Origin: Phocaeicola plebeius
Lineage (GTDB): Bacteria > Bacteroidota > Bacteroidia > Bacteroidales > Bacteroidaceae
DNA length: 64,000 nt
Assembly: GCF_003437535.1 (NCBI RefSeq)
Contig: NZ_QSQT01000013.1
Coordinates: 44,693-108,692, forward strand
Direction of reading: 5' to 3'
The translations under genes were made by a program, and so were the position numbers. Below, one piece after another: positions 43,580-53,009 of this stretch (the stretch's first letter is position 1; every line of letters starts with the position of its first letter). The notes under the pieces were generated by a model that saw only the letters and a program-made list of their open reading frames with translations, searched no databases and was not told where the DNA came from.

Positions 43580-45379
43580 ATGAAAGTTGTAGACGAGAAG
43601 AACAGCTTGCTCCAGGGCTTTCTCCGTTGGAGGGAGAGACATATAAAGGACAAGCAGTTTGTATTGATTTTAAGCTTTTTAGTTGGAATCTGCACGGCGC
43701 TGGCCGCTTGTCTGTTGAAGTTCCTGGTAGAGTATATCAAGGAGTTCCTGACAGAAAACTTTGATTCTACAGGAGTAAACTGGTTGTACTTGGTGTATCC
43801 GGTGGTAGGTATCTTCCTGACCGGACTGTTCATTCGAAAAGTGGTGCGTGACGACATCAGTCATGGTGTGACCAAAATTCTGTATGCCATTTCGCGTAAG
43901 CAAAGCCGTATCAAGCGGCATAATGTATGGTCTTCCGTTTTTGCTTCGGCCATTACCATCGGTTGTGGTGGATCGGTCGGTGCCGAAGCGCCGATTGTGC
44001 TGACCGGTTCTGCCATTGGTTCGAACTTGGGCAGTATTTTCCGTATGGACCACAAGACGCTGATGCTGCTGGTGGGATGTGGAGCAGCCGGGGCGGTTTC
44101 GGGTATCTTTAAGGCACCGATTGCCGGTGTGGTCTTTACGCTGGAGGTACTGATGATTGACCTGACCATGGCTTCTTTGCTTCCCTTGCTGATTACCAGT
44201 GTGACGGCAGCTTCTGTTTCTTATCTGCTCACTGGTACGGAAGCCATGTTCCAGTTTCACCTGGATTATCCGTTCTCTTTGGAACGTATTCCATACGCCA
44301 TTGCATTGGGCATTTTCTGTGGACTGGTGGCCTGGTATTTTACCCGTTCCATGAACTGGATTGAGAATATTTTCCGCCGTTATAGTAATCCGTATGTGAA
44401 GTTCCTGATTGGAGGAGCCATGCTGAGTATATTGATTTTTCTGTTCCCGCCGTTGTATGGTGAAGGTTATGATACCATTTCCCTGTTGCTCAATGGACGG
44501 TCGAATGCCGAATGGGACACGGTAATGAATAACTCTCTTTTCTACGGAAATTCACAGCTGTTGGTGGTGTATTTGCTGTTGATTATCTTGTTTAAGGTAT
44601 TTGCCTCGAGTGCGACCAACGGTGGTGGCGGTTGCGGTGGTATTTTTGCACCGAGCTTGTTCCTGGGATGTATTGCCGGCTTTGTGTTCTCCTATGTGTG
44701 CAATGAGTTCCAGTTGGGAGGTACATACATTCCGGAAAAGAACTTTGCCCTGATGGGAATGGCGGGACTGATGTCGGGCGTCATGCATGCCCCTTTGACC
44801 GGAGTCTTCCTGATAGCCGAGCTGACTGGTGGATACGGTTTGTTCCTACCGCTGATGATTGTGTCAGTCTGCGCGTACCTTACTATTATCGTGTTCGAAC
44901 CGCACAGTATCTATTCCATGCGTCTGGCGAAAAGTGGAGAACTGATTACGCATCATAAAGATAAGGCGGCTTTGACCATGATGAGCATGGAAACTGTCAT
45001 CGAAACAGATTTTCAGGTGGTTCGTCCGGATATGGATTTGGCGGAGATGGTGAAGGCCATTTCAAAATCCGGCCGTAACCTGTTCCCGGTGGTAGATGTA
45101 CGCAATGAATTGATTGGACTGGTAATACTGAACGACATTCGTAACATTATGTTCCGTCAGGAATTGTATCACAAATACCGGGTAGAGAATTTTATGGTCA
45201 CCCCTAAAGCCTGCATTATTACGACAGATTCCATGGAAGACGTGATGGATAAGTTTGATAAGACGGGCTCCTGGAACTTGCCGGTGGTAGACGAAGACAA
45301 CAAGTACATCGGTTTTGTATCCAAATCGCGCATCCTTTCTACTTATCGTCAGGTGATGGTGGATTTTTCAGCAGAATAA
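43580..45379 (+). CDS. ClC-family chloride channel/antiporter with CBS domains
   Basis: This 599-residue membrane protein has a ClC core (about 25-440) with GSVGAEAPIVLTGSAIGSNLG, where the glutamate corresponds to the gating Glu of the GxEGP motif, and GGGCGGIFAPSLFLG for the GxFxP anion-site motif. Two CBS domains follow (about 465-525 and 540-595), which in relatives bind adenine nucleotides. Transport could be Cl- channel or H+/Cl- exchange; this cannot be settled from sequence. It is co-transcribed with tsaC and fmt. Confidence 0.92.
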   Translation: MKVVDEKNSLLQGFLRWRERHIKDKQFVLILSFLVGICTALAACLLKFLVEYIKEFLTENFDSTGVNWLYLVYPVVGIFLTGLFIRKVVRDDISHGVTKILYAISRKQSRIKRHNVWSSVFASAITIGCGGSVGAEAPIVLTGSAIGSNLGSIFRMDHKTLMLLVGCGAAGAVSGIFKAPIAGVVFTLEVLMIDLTMASLLPLLITSVTAASVSYLLTGTEAMFQFHLDYPFSLERIPYAIALGIFCGLVAWYFTRSMNWIENIFRRYSNPYVKFLIGGAMLSILIFLFPPLYGEGYDTISLLLNGRSNAEWDTVMNNSLFYGNSQLLVVYLLLIILFKVFASSATNGGGGCGGIFAPSLFLGCIAGFVFSYVCNEFQLGGTYIPEKNFALMGMAGLMSGVMHAPLTGVFLIAELTGGYGLFLPLMIVSVCAYLTIIVFEPHSIYSMRLAKSGELITHHKDKAALTMMSMETVIETDFQVVRPDMDLAEMVKAISKSGRNLFPVVDVRNELIGLVILNDIRNIMFRQELYHKYRVENFMVTPKACIITTDSMEDVMDKFDKTGSWNLPVVDEDNKYIGFVSKSRILSTYRQVMVDFSAE

Positions 45380-45394
45380 ACAACGAAAAGAAAT

Positions 45395-46366
45395 ATGGAG
45401 AAGAAAGATTTACGAATTGTATATATGGGCACTCCTGAATTTGCCGTGGAGAGTTTGAAGCGGCTGGTGGAAGGAGGCTATCAGGTGGTGGGAGTCATCA
45501 CCATGCCCGACAAGCCTATGGGACGGCATGGTAGCGTGCTTCAGCCGAGCCCGGTGAAACAATATGCCGTGTCGCAAGGATTGAAGGTGCTTCAACCGGA
45601 AAAGCTGAAGGATGAGAATTTCCTGGCCGAGCTGAGAGACTTGAAAGCGGATTTGCAGATTGTGGTAGCTTTCCGTATGTTGCCGGAGGTGGTATGGAAC
45701 ATGCCGCGTCTGGGTACATTCAATCTGCATGCCTCCTTGCTTCCGCAGTATCGTGGCGCAGCTCCTATCAACTGGGCGGTAATCAATGGCGAAACTGAAA
45801 CAGGTATTACCACTTTCTTCCTGAAGCATGAGATTGATACGGGTGAGATTATTGATCAGGTACGTGTGCCCATTGCGGATACGGATAATGTGGAGATTGT
45901 GTACGACAAGCTGATGCACTTAGGGGGAGACCTGGTGGTGAAGACAGTGGATGCCATTTTGGAAGGAAATGTGAAGACCATTCCACAGGAGCAGCTGGCG
46001 GCAGCTACGGAACTTCATCCGGCTCCTAAAATCTTCAAGGAAACTTGTCGTATAGACTGGCAGGCTGGAGTGAAAAAGGTATACGATTTTGTACGTGGTC
46101 TTTCTCCATATCCTGCTGCATGGACGGAATTGCATCAGGGCGATGCCGCTCCGCTGGCATTGAAGATTTTTGAAACAGAGAAAGTCTTTGTCGCACATAA
46201 TCTGAAACCTGGCAGCATTGTAACCGATAAGAAGACATATTTCCAGATTGCTTCTACCGACGGTTTTGTTAAAGTGCTGTCTTTGCAGCTGGCGGGTAAG
46301 AAACGAATGGAGGTAGCTGACTTCCTTCGCGGGTATCGCCACGTGGAAGATTCTTTCGTAGAATAA
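45395..46366 (+). CDS. fmt: methionyl-tRNA formyltransferase
   Basis: The enzyme formylates initiator Met-tRNA with 10-formyl-tetrahydrofolate. The 323-residue protein shows IVYMGTPEFAVESLKRL, the insertion MPDKPMGRHGSVLQPSPVKQYA for tRNA contact, and the catalytic block NLHASLLPQYRGAAPINWAV with the N-H pair and HEIDTGEI supplying the aspartate. The C-terminal OB-like domain ends at VEDSFVE. It is the third gene of the operon from tsaC, 15 bp after the ClC gene. Confidence 0.95.
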   Translation: MEKKDLRIVYMGTPEFAVESLKRLVEGGYQVVGVITMPDKPMGRHGSVLQPSPVKQYAVSQGLKVLQPEKLKDENFLAELRDLKADLQIVVAFRMLPEVVWNMPRLGTFNLHASLLPQYRGAAPINWAVINGETETGITTFFLKHEIDTGEIIDQVRVPIADTDNVEIVYDKLMHLGGDLVVKTVDAILEGNVKTIPQEQLAAATELHPAPKIFKETCRIDWQAGVKKVYDFVRGLSPYPAAWTELHQGDAAPLALKIFETEKVFVAHNLKPGSIVTDKKTYFQIASTDGFVKVLSLQLAGKKRMEVADFLRGYRHVEDSFVE

Positions 46367-46382
46367 AAGAGTGTTATAATAT

Positions 46383-47099
46383 TTATTTTTGCAGGGTGAC
46401 GGTATGCGTATCGTCACCCTCTTTGTTTTTATAAAGGATGCGGAATCCCTTAAAGGCTGAGTCCTGATATTGCGGAATGCTGGAAAGTGTAAAGGATACG
46501 ACTCCCCAGAATGAGTTGATTTGCAAGTCACTTTCCGGGTTATGCCGTAGCTCTACCGGCAGCAATCCGTTTTCATCCAGTTGAGCGTTTTGCGGAACCA
46601 GCAAGCTGATGCGATGGCTGATGTTGCTGTCATTTCCTCCGATTTCATACTGGATATTCAGGTGTTCTTTACTGATACTGGAAGAAGTGATAACTATCGG
46701 GGCAGTGCCGAAAGTCTCATCAAGAGCTGCATCTGTTTCGTCAGGAGTGACGATATTGGCGTCTTTGGTCAGCACTTTGTAAAGACTGATAATTTTTACT
46801 TCTTTATCTCCTGTGTTGTTTTGTTTGTCCTCGTTGAGAAATAAAATTTCCAGCAAAACCCTTTGTCCTAAAATATTCACCTTCTTTTCAGTGAAGATGC
46901 CGGGGTTTGTAGGGAGTAAGGTGCCATAAGTGTCAGAGTCTATAGTAATTCGTTCGGTATTTATTACAGTCCCCAAAGTGGAAAAGCTTCCGCTGTTTGA
47001 GGATAGTAAAAGTGAATCTTCCTGCTCAAAAGAACAAGAAGAAAGCAATCCGTATAACAGACATAAAAACAGATAAGTTATGTATTTTGTACGTTTCAT
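46383..47099 (-). CDS. NigD-like lipoprotein
   Basis: This 238-residue lipoprotein has a signal with lipobox LSSC (Cys22). The N-terminal OB-like part (about 40-100, SDTYGTLLPTNPGIF then LGQRVLLEILFL) and C-terminal beta-domain (about 125-238, LNIQYEIGGND, HRISLLVPQ) match the NigD-like family of Bacteroidota, named after a Prevotella nigrescin locus and without known function. It lies convergent to fmt and divergent from the sigma factor gene. Confidence 0.8.
   Translation of the reverse strand: MKRTKYITYLFLCLLYGLLSSCSFEQEDSLLLSSNSGSFSTLGTVINTERITIDSDTYGTLLPTNPGIFTEKKVNILGQRVLLEILFLNEDKQNNTGDKEVKIISLYKVLTKDANIVTPDETDAALDETFGTAPIVITSSSISKEHLNIQYEIGGNDSNISHRISLLVPQNAQLDENGLLPVELRHNPESDLQINSFWGVVSFTLSSIPQYQDSAFKGFRILYKNKEGDDTHTVTLQK
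46393..46430 (+). terminator. terminator of the fmt operon inside the 3' end of the NigD-like gene
   Basis: A 9-bp stem (AGGGTGACG 46393-46401 with 46412-46420) followed by CTTTGTTTTT lies 26 bp beyond fmt. It falls within the last codons of the convergent NigD-like gene, so one sequence serves as terminator and as coding end. Confidence 0.7.
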
Positions 47100-47204
47100 A
47101 TTTTAGGTGGCTTTTACGTATAGATAAATAAAATGATTGAGGGATACTGCATCTTTTTTTGTTAAAAACATTTTAATGAAGATTTTAATTAGGAAAAGGT
47201 GCAG

Positions 47205-47212
47205 TATTTTTG
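47205..47212 (+). promoter_or_regulatory. -7 box of the ECF sigma operon
   Basis: TATTTTTG is an exact match 41 bp before the start codon. It suits the housekeeping sigma factor, so autoregulation is not required. Confidence 0.55.
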
Positions 47213-47252
47213 TGTGTTCATCATTTACTAACAAAAGCACGATAGGCTGAAT

Positions 47253-47795
47253 ATGACAGAAGAAGAATTGGCGTCGAAATGCAAGCTGGCGGATAATCAG
47301 GCTCGCAAGGAGTTGTACGAGCTGTATGGCGGTTCGCTGATGGCCATTTGTCTTCGTTATATAGGAGATCGGGAGGCTGCTGAGGACGTATTGCATGATG
47401 GGTTTGTCCGGATTTTTCAATCCATCGGACAGTTTACTTATCAGGGCGTCGGTTCTTTGAAGGCATGGCTTTCGCGTGTGATGGTGAATGAGGCGTTGGG
47501 GTATTTACGGAAGCGCAATCAATTGGCCCAGCAGGAAGTCTTGATGGAGCAGTTGCCTGATACGGAAGAGGATGATGATGGTGTGGGAGATATTCCGCAG
47601 GCAGAGCTGATGAAGATGATTGCGGAACTTCCAGATGGGTATCGTACGGTATTCAACTTATATGTGTTTGAAGATAAGAGTCATAAGGAGATAGCCCAGC
47701 TGCTGGGAATAACAGAGCATACTTCTTCTTCTCAGTTTTATCGGGCAAAGACCTTATTGGCAAAGAAAATCAATGAATATAGAAAGAAATTATAG
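47253..47795 (+). CDS. ECF-type RNA polymerase sigma factor
   Basis: This 180-residue sigma-70 family protein has region 2 (about 15-80, LYELYGGSLMAICLRYIGDREAAEDVLHDGFVRIF, shown here in parts) and region 4 (about 115-175, LPDGYRTVFNLYVFEDKSHKEIAQLLGI). The two are joined by an acidic linker rich in Asp and Glu (about 95-112). It should direct polymerase to envelope or stress promoters and be held by the next gene product, whose start lies 3 bp after this stop codon. Confidence 0.9.
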   Translation: MTEEELASKCKLADNQARKELYELYGGSLMAICLRYIGDREAAEDVLHDGFVRIFQSIGQFTYQGVGSLKAWLSRVMVNEALGYLRKRNQLAQQEVLMEQLPDTEEDDDGVGDIPQAELMKMIAELPDGYRTVFNLYVFEDKSHKEIAQLLGITEHTSSSQFYRAKTLLAKKINEYRKKL

Positions 47796-47798
47796 GCA

Positions 47799-49100
47799 AT
47801 GAAGAGCGAGAAAGAATGGATTAATAACTTACGTAACCGGATGGAGGACTATTCCGAGCCTCTTCCTGAAGGTCTTTGGGGCGAGTTGTCCAAGGAACTG
47901 GAAGAGCCGAAGACTCCAAAGGTGATTCCGATATGGAGACGGTGGCAGGCAGCTGCGGCAGTGCTGGTCTTGCTGGTGTCTTCCCTGACGTACTGGTTCT
48001 GGTCTTCTCCAGAAGCGGACTTCCGTAATCAGGAACTGGCTGTAGAGGTGGAGGATACTCCTTTGCCTGCACAAACTCCGTCTTTAGATGAGCAAGTGGC
48101 TGAAGTAAAGCATGCTGAATCTTTCCAGAAAGAACCTGTGGCTCTTTTGGCCAATGTCTCTTCTAAGAAATCTGCCGGAGAAGTGCCGGAAGAAATAGTA
48201 GAGGTAGCTCCTGCTTCAGTAGCATTGGCTGAACGGGAAGCACCAATAGAATCGGTTGAAGAAGAAAAGGCTGTAAAGCAGCAGGAGGTTAGTCGGTCTG
48301 CAGAAAGAAGCCGGAAGGTGAAAAAGAGTCGCGCGGCCGACCGGGAACAGATGGAACGTAATGCGAGGGCATTGAAAAATAAGTCGGATAAATCTTCAGG
48401 CTTTTCTGTGGGTGTTGGTGCTGGAAATACACCTTATAGCTCTTTGAATACATTTGATGGAATGGGAAGTTTTGTTGCCCGTTCGGCTTATTATACCTCC
48501 TCAGATTTGAATATGTCTCCGATAAATAATAACGGGCTGGCTTATAGTCAGGTGTTGTTGGAGAACGCCATACAGGCTCCTCAGACGACGGTAAAGCATC
48601 ATATTCCTGTTACGGTAGGATTGACGGTAGCCTGGCAGTTTCATGAAGACTGGGCACTGGAAACGGGATTGAACTATACGTTGCTAACCTCTGATATTCG
48701 TTCCGGTTCTAAATCTTATGTAGAGGAAACGCAGAAATTGCATTATATAGGTATTCCGCTTAAACTGCATCGTTCCATCTGGAAAAATAACTGGCTTTCA
48801 GTGTATGCATCAGCTGGAGGAGTAATGGAAAAATGTGTATCTGGAAATTTGGAAACTGTGACTGTAACGAATGGAGGAAATCGTACGTCTGAAAATACTT
48901 CATTAGATGTAGATCCGCTTCAATGGTCTGTTACCGCAGCAGCCGGAGCACAGGTGAACTTTACTTCACGTTTTGGTTTGTATCTGGAACCGGGAATCGC
49001 GTATTACTTTGATGACCACAGTGGCGTGGAGACGATACGAAAGGAACATCCGTTCAATTTTAATCTGCAGCTGGGTTTGCGCTTTAATGTGACCAAATAA
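47799..49100 (+). CDS. anti-sigma-like membrane protein with C-terminal beta-barrel domain
   Basis: The 433-residue protein has a cytosolic N-terminus (about 1-45) resembling anti-sigma N-termini (MKSEKEWINNLRNRMEDYSE), one membrane helix (about 50-68), a long charged periplasmic linker (about 75-190, rich in Glu, Val and Lys-Arg clusters), and a C-terminal outer-membrane barrel-like domain (about 195-433) ending LQLGLRFNVTK. This would span from sigma factor binding to the outer membrane. The 3-bp spacing supports co-regulation with the sigma gene. Direct sigma binding is inference. Confidence 0.78.
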   Translation: MKSEKEWINNLRNRMEDYSEPLPEGLWGELSKELEEPKTPKVIPIWRRWQAAAAVLVLLVSSLTYWFWSSPEADFRNQELAVEVEDTPLPAQTPSLDEQVAEVKHAESFQKEPVALLANVSSKKSAGEVPEEIVEVAPASVALAEREAPIESVEEEKAVKQQEVSRSAERSRKVKKSRAADREQMERNARALKNKSDKSSGFSVGVGAGNTPYSSLNTFDGMGSFVARSAYYTSSDLNMSPINNNGLAYSQVLLENAIQAPQTTVKHHIPVTVGLTVAWQFHEDWALETGLNYTLLTSDIRSGSKSYVEETQKLHYIGIPLKLHRSIWKNNWLSVYASAGGVMEKCVSGNLETVTVTNGGNRTSENTSLDVDPLQWSVTAAAGAQVNFTSRFGLYLEPGIAYYFDDHSGVETIRKEHPFNFNLQLGLRFNVTK

Positions 49101-49111
49101 GTTTTTATAGT

Positions 49112-49141
49112 TGATTTATGAGAAAAGATGCTTATCTTTGT
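49112..49141 (+). promoter_or_regulatory. promoter of the rpe-comEC operon
   Basis: A TTG at 49112-49114, a 19-bp spacer and a perfect TATCTTTG at 49134-49141. Confidence 0.7.
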
Positions 49142-49172
49142 TGAAAAGAATCTGATTAACTAAAATAAATCG

Positions 49173-49829
49173 ATGGAAAAAATTATGGTAGCTCCTTCCT
49201 TGCTCTCTGCAAATTTTGCTGATTTGAAGAGTGACCTGGAAAAAATAAATCAAAGTGAGGCAGACTGGTTGCATCTGGACATTATGGACGGGGTGTTTGT
49301 ACCCAATATTTCTTTTGGCTTTCCTGTGTTAAAGTATGTGGCGGAACTTAGTCAGAAACCGCTGGATGTACATCTGATGATTGTACAGCCGGAGAAATTC
49401 ATTCAGGAAGTGAAGAAGTTAGGAGCCATGATGATGAATGTGCATTATGAAGCTTGTCCTCACTTGCATCGCGTCATTCAGCAGATTAAGGAAGCGGGTA
49501 TGAAGGCAGGGGTTACGCTGAATCCAGCTACACCGGTCTCCGTGTTGGAGGATATTATCACAGAGGTGGATATGGTGTTGCTCATGAGTGTCAACCCGGG
49601 ATTCGGTGGTCAGAAATTTATTCCTAATACATTAAAAAAGATTGAGCAACTTCGTGAAATGATAACCCGTAATGGGGCTTCTGCTCTTATCGAAGTGGAC
49701 GGAGGTGTCAATCCGGAAAATGCTCCTTTGCTGCAACGTGCCGGAGCAGATGTGCTGGTGGCCGGCAGTTCTGTTTTTAAGGCGCCGGATATGATAAAAG
49801 CTATTCAGGAGTTGAAATATGTGGAGTAA
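49173..49829 (+). CDS. rpe: ribulose-phosphate 3-epimerase
   Basis: The enzyme interconverts ribulose 5-phosphate and xylulose 5-phosphate in the pentose phosphate pathway. The 218-residue TIM barrel has APSLLSANFADL, the metal/acid site HLDIMDGVFVPN, DVHLMI, the phosphate segments VNPGFGGQKF and EVDGGVNPENAP. It is followed by comEC with a 3-bp gap. Confidence 0.95.
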   Translation: MEKIMVAPSLLSANFADLKSDLEKINQSEADWLHLDIMDGVFVPNISFGFPVLKYVAELSQKPLDVHLMIVQPEKFIQEVKKLGAMMMNVHYEACPHLHRVIQQIKEAGMKAGVTLNPATPVSVLEDIITEVDMVLLMSVNPGFGGQKFIPNTLKKIEQLREMITRNGASALIEVDGGVNPENAPLLQRAGADVLVAGSSVFKAPDMIKAIQELKYVE

Positions 49830-49832
49830 GTA

Positions 49833-51806
49833 TTGGGAACCTTACATTCTTTGATAGCGTACCCTTTGTTCCGGTTGACTATTTGTCTGGCAACCGGAAT
49901 TTTTTTATTCGACACGTGGTGGCCGGAAAATCTTTCATGGCAATATGGGGCTGCGATATGGCTGTTGTTGGTGGGAGTTTGCGGAGGATTATTCTGGCTT
50001 TCTCATTGGCGGTGGAGATGGCTTTTCGGTGGAGTGGCCGGAGTAACTTTTTTCTTGTGGGGAGGAATATCGGTACTTTATCAGAGAGAAACGGTGCAAT
50101 ATAGCTGGGCTGGAGACCCCGCTATATATAAAGGTATAGTGGAAAGCGTGCCGGAAGTCAGAGGGAAGACACTTCGGGCGGAAGTGCGTGTAGAGATGCA
50201 GCGGTTGTCGGGTGACAAATGGAAAAGGGTAGACCGGAATATCCTTTTGTCGTGGATGCCGGACTCCCTGTCAAGTCCTTTAGCTTGTGGTGACAGTGTT
50301 TGTTTCTATGCAAAAGTTTCACGTCCTTTTTCTGAAAAGGAACTGACCGGATTTGATTATGGGGATTATCTTTTGCGAAAAGGTATTAGCGGAACGGCTT
50401 TGGCCTATGCCGGGAACTGGCGTTGTACGGGAAAGCCTCATTCTTTGTCTTTCATGCAGCGGGCAAAGGTGTGCCAGCAAAAGGTGGTAGATGTGTATCA
50501 AAGTTGGGGGCTGGAAGAGGATGTACAGGCTGTGGTGTCGGCATTGACAATCGGAGAGAAAAGTGAGTTGACTCCTGAATTGAAAGCGATGTACAGCGCG
50601 GCAGGTGCCAGTCACGTACTGGCGTTGTCGGGGTTACATGTGGGGATTTTTTCATGTATTCTTTTGTGGTTGTTTTATCCGTTGACTTATCTGAAGCACG
50701 GGCGCAAAATGCTGGCTCTGCTGGTTGTCTGCTTGTTGTGGGGCTTTGCCTTTATTTCCGGATTAAGTTCGTCGGTGGTGCGTGCAGTGGTGATGTATAG
50801 TCTATACACCCTTGCCTCATTCTGTCTGGAAGAGCGTTTTTCGGGTATGCATTCTCTGGTATTGGCTGCTTTCCTGATGCTGGTGTATAATCCATTCTTC
50901 CTTTTTGACATAAGTTTTCAGTTGTCCTTTGCTGCCGTCTTTTCCATTCTGGCGTTTTATCCCTTGTTCTCGCGTAGCTTATGTATCAAAAATCGTGTGC
51001 TGCGTTATATCTGGAATACCCTCAGTCTGTCTATGTCGGCTCAGCTAGGTACGCTGCCTTTCATTCTGTATTACTTTGGAAGTTTCCCGACTTATTTTCT
51101 GCTGGCTAATTTGGTTGTAGTTATATTGGCTGGTGTAATACTGGTGCTGACGTTTGCTGCGTTATGCTTGGCTTCCGTCCCTATAGTGGGAAATACGGTG
51201 ATTACCTTGTTGGAATGGGGTACTTTGATCTTGAATAAATCTATGCAGGGAGTACAGCAACTGGCCGGTTCTCAGATTACTTCCGTCTATTTATCATCTT
51301 CTCAAGCCTGTCTGCTGGCTGGAGTGATTATTTGCCTTTATCTTTGCTGGGCATCCGGAATACACCGCAAGGCTTCCGACTGGATTCGTTTATTGGTGGT
51401 TTGTAATCTGTTTGTGGCGGTGTCTTGTGTGGAATATGCAGGAGAAGCTCCGGAACAGTTGTATTTCTTCCGTTCGGAAATCTACACCCGTAAGAAAGAC
51501 TGTGTCTCCACCCATCGTTCTGAAACGGGGTTGTTGTGTATTCGAAATATGCATATTGCAGTGTTGAATGATGCCCGCTGGAGAACGTATGAGTCTTCAT
51601 CGCGTTTCCCTTTGGAGTATGCATATATTTGTAAGGGATTTAAAGGAAGTCTTTCACAGTTAGACAAACTGTTTGCCATTCGGCAAGTAATTTTGGACAG
51701 CTCGCTGAATGATGCTTTCCGTGAAAAGCTTATAAGGGAATGTCAATTACTTAAAATATCTTATACAGACCTTTCTGTTCAAGGTTCTTATTCCGTTGTG
51801 CTGTAG
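49833..51806 (+). CDS. ComEC/Rec2-family DNA-uptake channel protein
   Basis: This 657-residue membrane protein has a DUF4131-like N-terminal part (about 10-190), then the Competence domain with GASHVLALSGLHVGIF (about 262) and many membrane helices (to about 525). The last 130 residues are soluble but lack the metallo-beta-lactamase HxHxDH motif of longer ComEC proteins. The start is TTG at 49833, supported by a GGAG site at 49822-49825 and the absence of an ATG in the next 30 codons before the hydrophobic start. The family brings single-stranded DNA across the inner membrane. Confidence 0.88.
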   Translation: MGTLHSLIAYPLFRLTICLATGIFLFDTWWPENLSWQYGAAIWLLLVGVCGGLFWLSHWRWRWLFGGVAGVTFFLWGGISVLYQRETVQYSWAGDPAIYKGIVESVPEVRGKTLRAEVRVEMQRLSGDKWKRVDRNILLSWMPDSLSSPLACGDSVCFYAKVSRPFSEKELTGFDYGDYLLRKGISGTALAYAGNWRCTGKPHSLSFMQRAKVCQQKVVDVYQSWGLEEDVQAVVSALTIGEKSELTPELKAMYSAAGASHVLALSGLHVGIFSCILLWLFYPLTYLKHGRKMLALLVVCLLWGFAFISGLSSSVVRAVVMYSLYTLASFCLEERFSGMHSLVLAAFLMLVYNPFFLFDISFQLSFAAVFSILAFYPLFSRSLCIKNRVLRYIWNTLSLSMSAQLGTLPFILYYFGSFPTYFLLANLVVVILAGVILVLTFAALCLASVPIVGNTVITLLEWGTLILNKSMQGVQQLAGSQITSVYLSSSQACLLAGVIICLYLCWASGIHRKASDWIRLLVVCNLFVAVSCVEYAGEAPEQLYFFRSEIYTRKKDCVSTHRSETGLLCIRNMHIAVLNDARWRTYESSSRFPLEYAYICKGFKGSLSQLDKLFAIRQVILDSSLNDAFREKLIRECQLLKISYTDLSVQGSYSVVL

Positions 51807-51824
51807 TTTATAAAAATAAATTTG

Positions 51825-51832
51825 TACTTTTG
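51825..51832 (+). promoter_or_regulatory. -7 box of the DHH phosphoesterase gene
   Basis: TACTTTTG is an exact match 35 bp before the ATG at 51867; it overlaps the longer frame that begins at 51822. Confidence 0.65.
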
Positions 51833-51866
51833 CTCCTTTCAAAAGTGTAAGTTTAAGAAAAAGAAT

Positions 51867-52904
51867 ATGTTGTCAAAAGTAATTCTTCAGGCCCATATTG
51901 ATAAAGTTGAGACCTATTTTGACCGGGCTGATAAAGTGGTGATTGTGACCCATGTTTCTCCTGACGGAGATGCGCTGGGTTCTTCGTTGGGCTTGTATCA
52001 TTTTTTGTCTGTACATGGCAAGACCGTGAATGTGATTGTACCTAATGCATTTCCAGACTTTTTGCGGTGGATGCCTGGAGCAAAAGATATTATTCGTTAT
52101 GATAAATATGCTGAGTTTGCCGATAAGCTGATTGCTGAGGCAGATGTAATCTGTTGCCTTGATTTTAACGCATTGTCGCGTATTGACCGGATGGCAGATG
52201 CAGTAAGAGATGCACAGGGAAGAAAGGTGATGATTGACCACCATCTGAATCCGGAACCTTTTTGTCGGGTGACTATTTCACATCCGGAAATCTCTTCTAC
52301 TTCGGAGTTAATCTTTAGATTGATATGCCGTCTGGGATGTTTTGATGACATTACTTTGGAAGGTGCAGAATGTATCTATACCGGAATGATGACGGATACG
52401 GGAGGTTTTACTTATAACTCCAATAACCGTGAGATTTATTTCATTATCAGCGAACTGTTGTCTAAAGGCATTGATAAGGATGACATCTATCGTAAGGTGT
52501 TCAATACGTATTCTGAAGGACGTCTTCGTCTGATGGGATATGTGCTTTATGAGAAAATGCAGGTATATCCTCAGTTCCGTGCTGCTTTAATCTGTCTTTC
52601 AAAGGAAGAACAGGGCAAATTCCGTTATGTAAAAGGAGATACGGAAGGTTTTGTAAACATTCCTCTTCAGATGAAGGGAATTTGCTTTTCGGTATTCTTG
52701 CGTGAAGATACCGAGAAGGATATGATTAAGGTTTCGCTTCGTTCGGTAGGAGCATTCCCTTGTAATCAGGTAGCCGCTGAATTCTTCAATGGAGGTGGGC
52801 ATTTGAATGCTTCCGGTGGAGAGTTTTACGGTACGATGGATGAGGCTGTAGACTTGTTTAAGCAGGCTTTGGTGAAATATGAGAGCTTGTTATTGAAAAA
52901 TTAG
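51867..52904 (+). CDS. DHH/DHHA1 phosphoesterase (NrnA-like nanoRNase/pAp phosphatase)
   Basis: This 345-residue enzyme has the DHH-family motifs THVSPDGDALGSSLG, CCLDFNALSR, VMIDHHLNPEPF, MTDTGGF and the DHHA1 glycine loop NGGGHLNASGGEF. It would degrade short oligoribonucleotides or dephosphorylate pAp with Mn2+. The start at 51867 follows the -7 box at 51825; the longer frame's 15 residues lie upstream of transcription. Confidence 0.9.
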   Translation: MLSKVILQAHIDKVETYFDRADKVVIVTHVSPDGDALGSSLGLYHFLSVHGKTVNVIVPNAFPDFLRWMPGAKDIIRYDKYAEFADKLIAEADVICCLDFNALSRIDRMADAVRDAQGRKVMIDHHLNPEPFCRVTISHPEISSTSELIFRLICRLGCFDDITLEGAECIYTGMMTDTGGFTYNSNNREIYFIISELLSKGIDKDDIYRKVFNTYSEGRLRLMGYVLYEKMQVYPQFRAALICLSKEEQGKFRYVKGDTEGFVNIPLQMKGICFSVFLREDTEKDMIKVSLRSVGAFPCNQVAAEFFNGGGHLNASGGEFYGTMDEAVDLFKQALVKYESLLLKN

Positions 52905-52978
52905 TGAGAAATTTTTATTCTTGAACAATATTAGACATAATTGGACAAAATAGGAAGGATGTTTTTGAGACATTTTAC

Positions 52979-52986
52979 TACATTTG
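52979..52986 (+). promoter_or_regulatory. -7 box of the DUF4827 gene
   Basis: TACATTTG is an exact match, 24 bp before the ATG at 53010 and inside the longer open frame from 52941. Confidence 0.65.
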
Positions 52987-53009
52987 CCCGTGTAAACATG
53001 CTTATTAAG

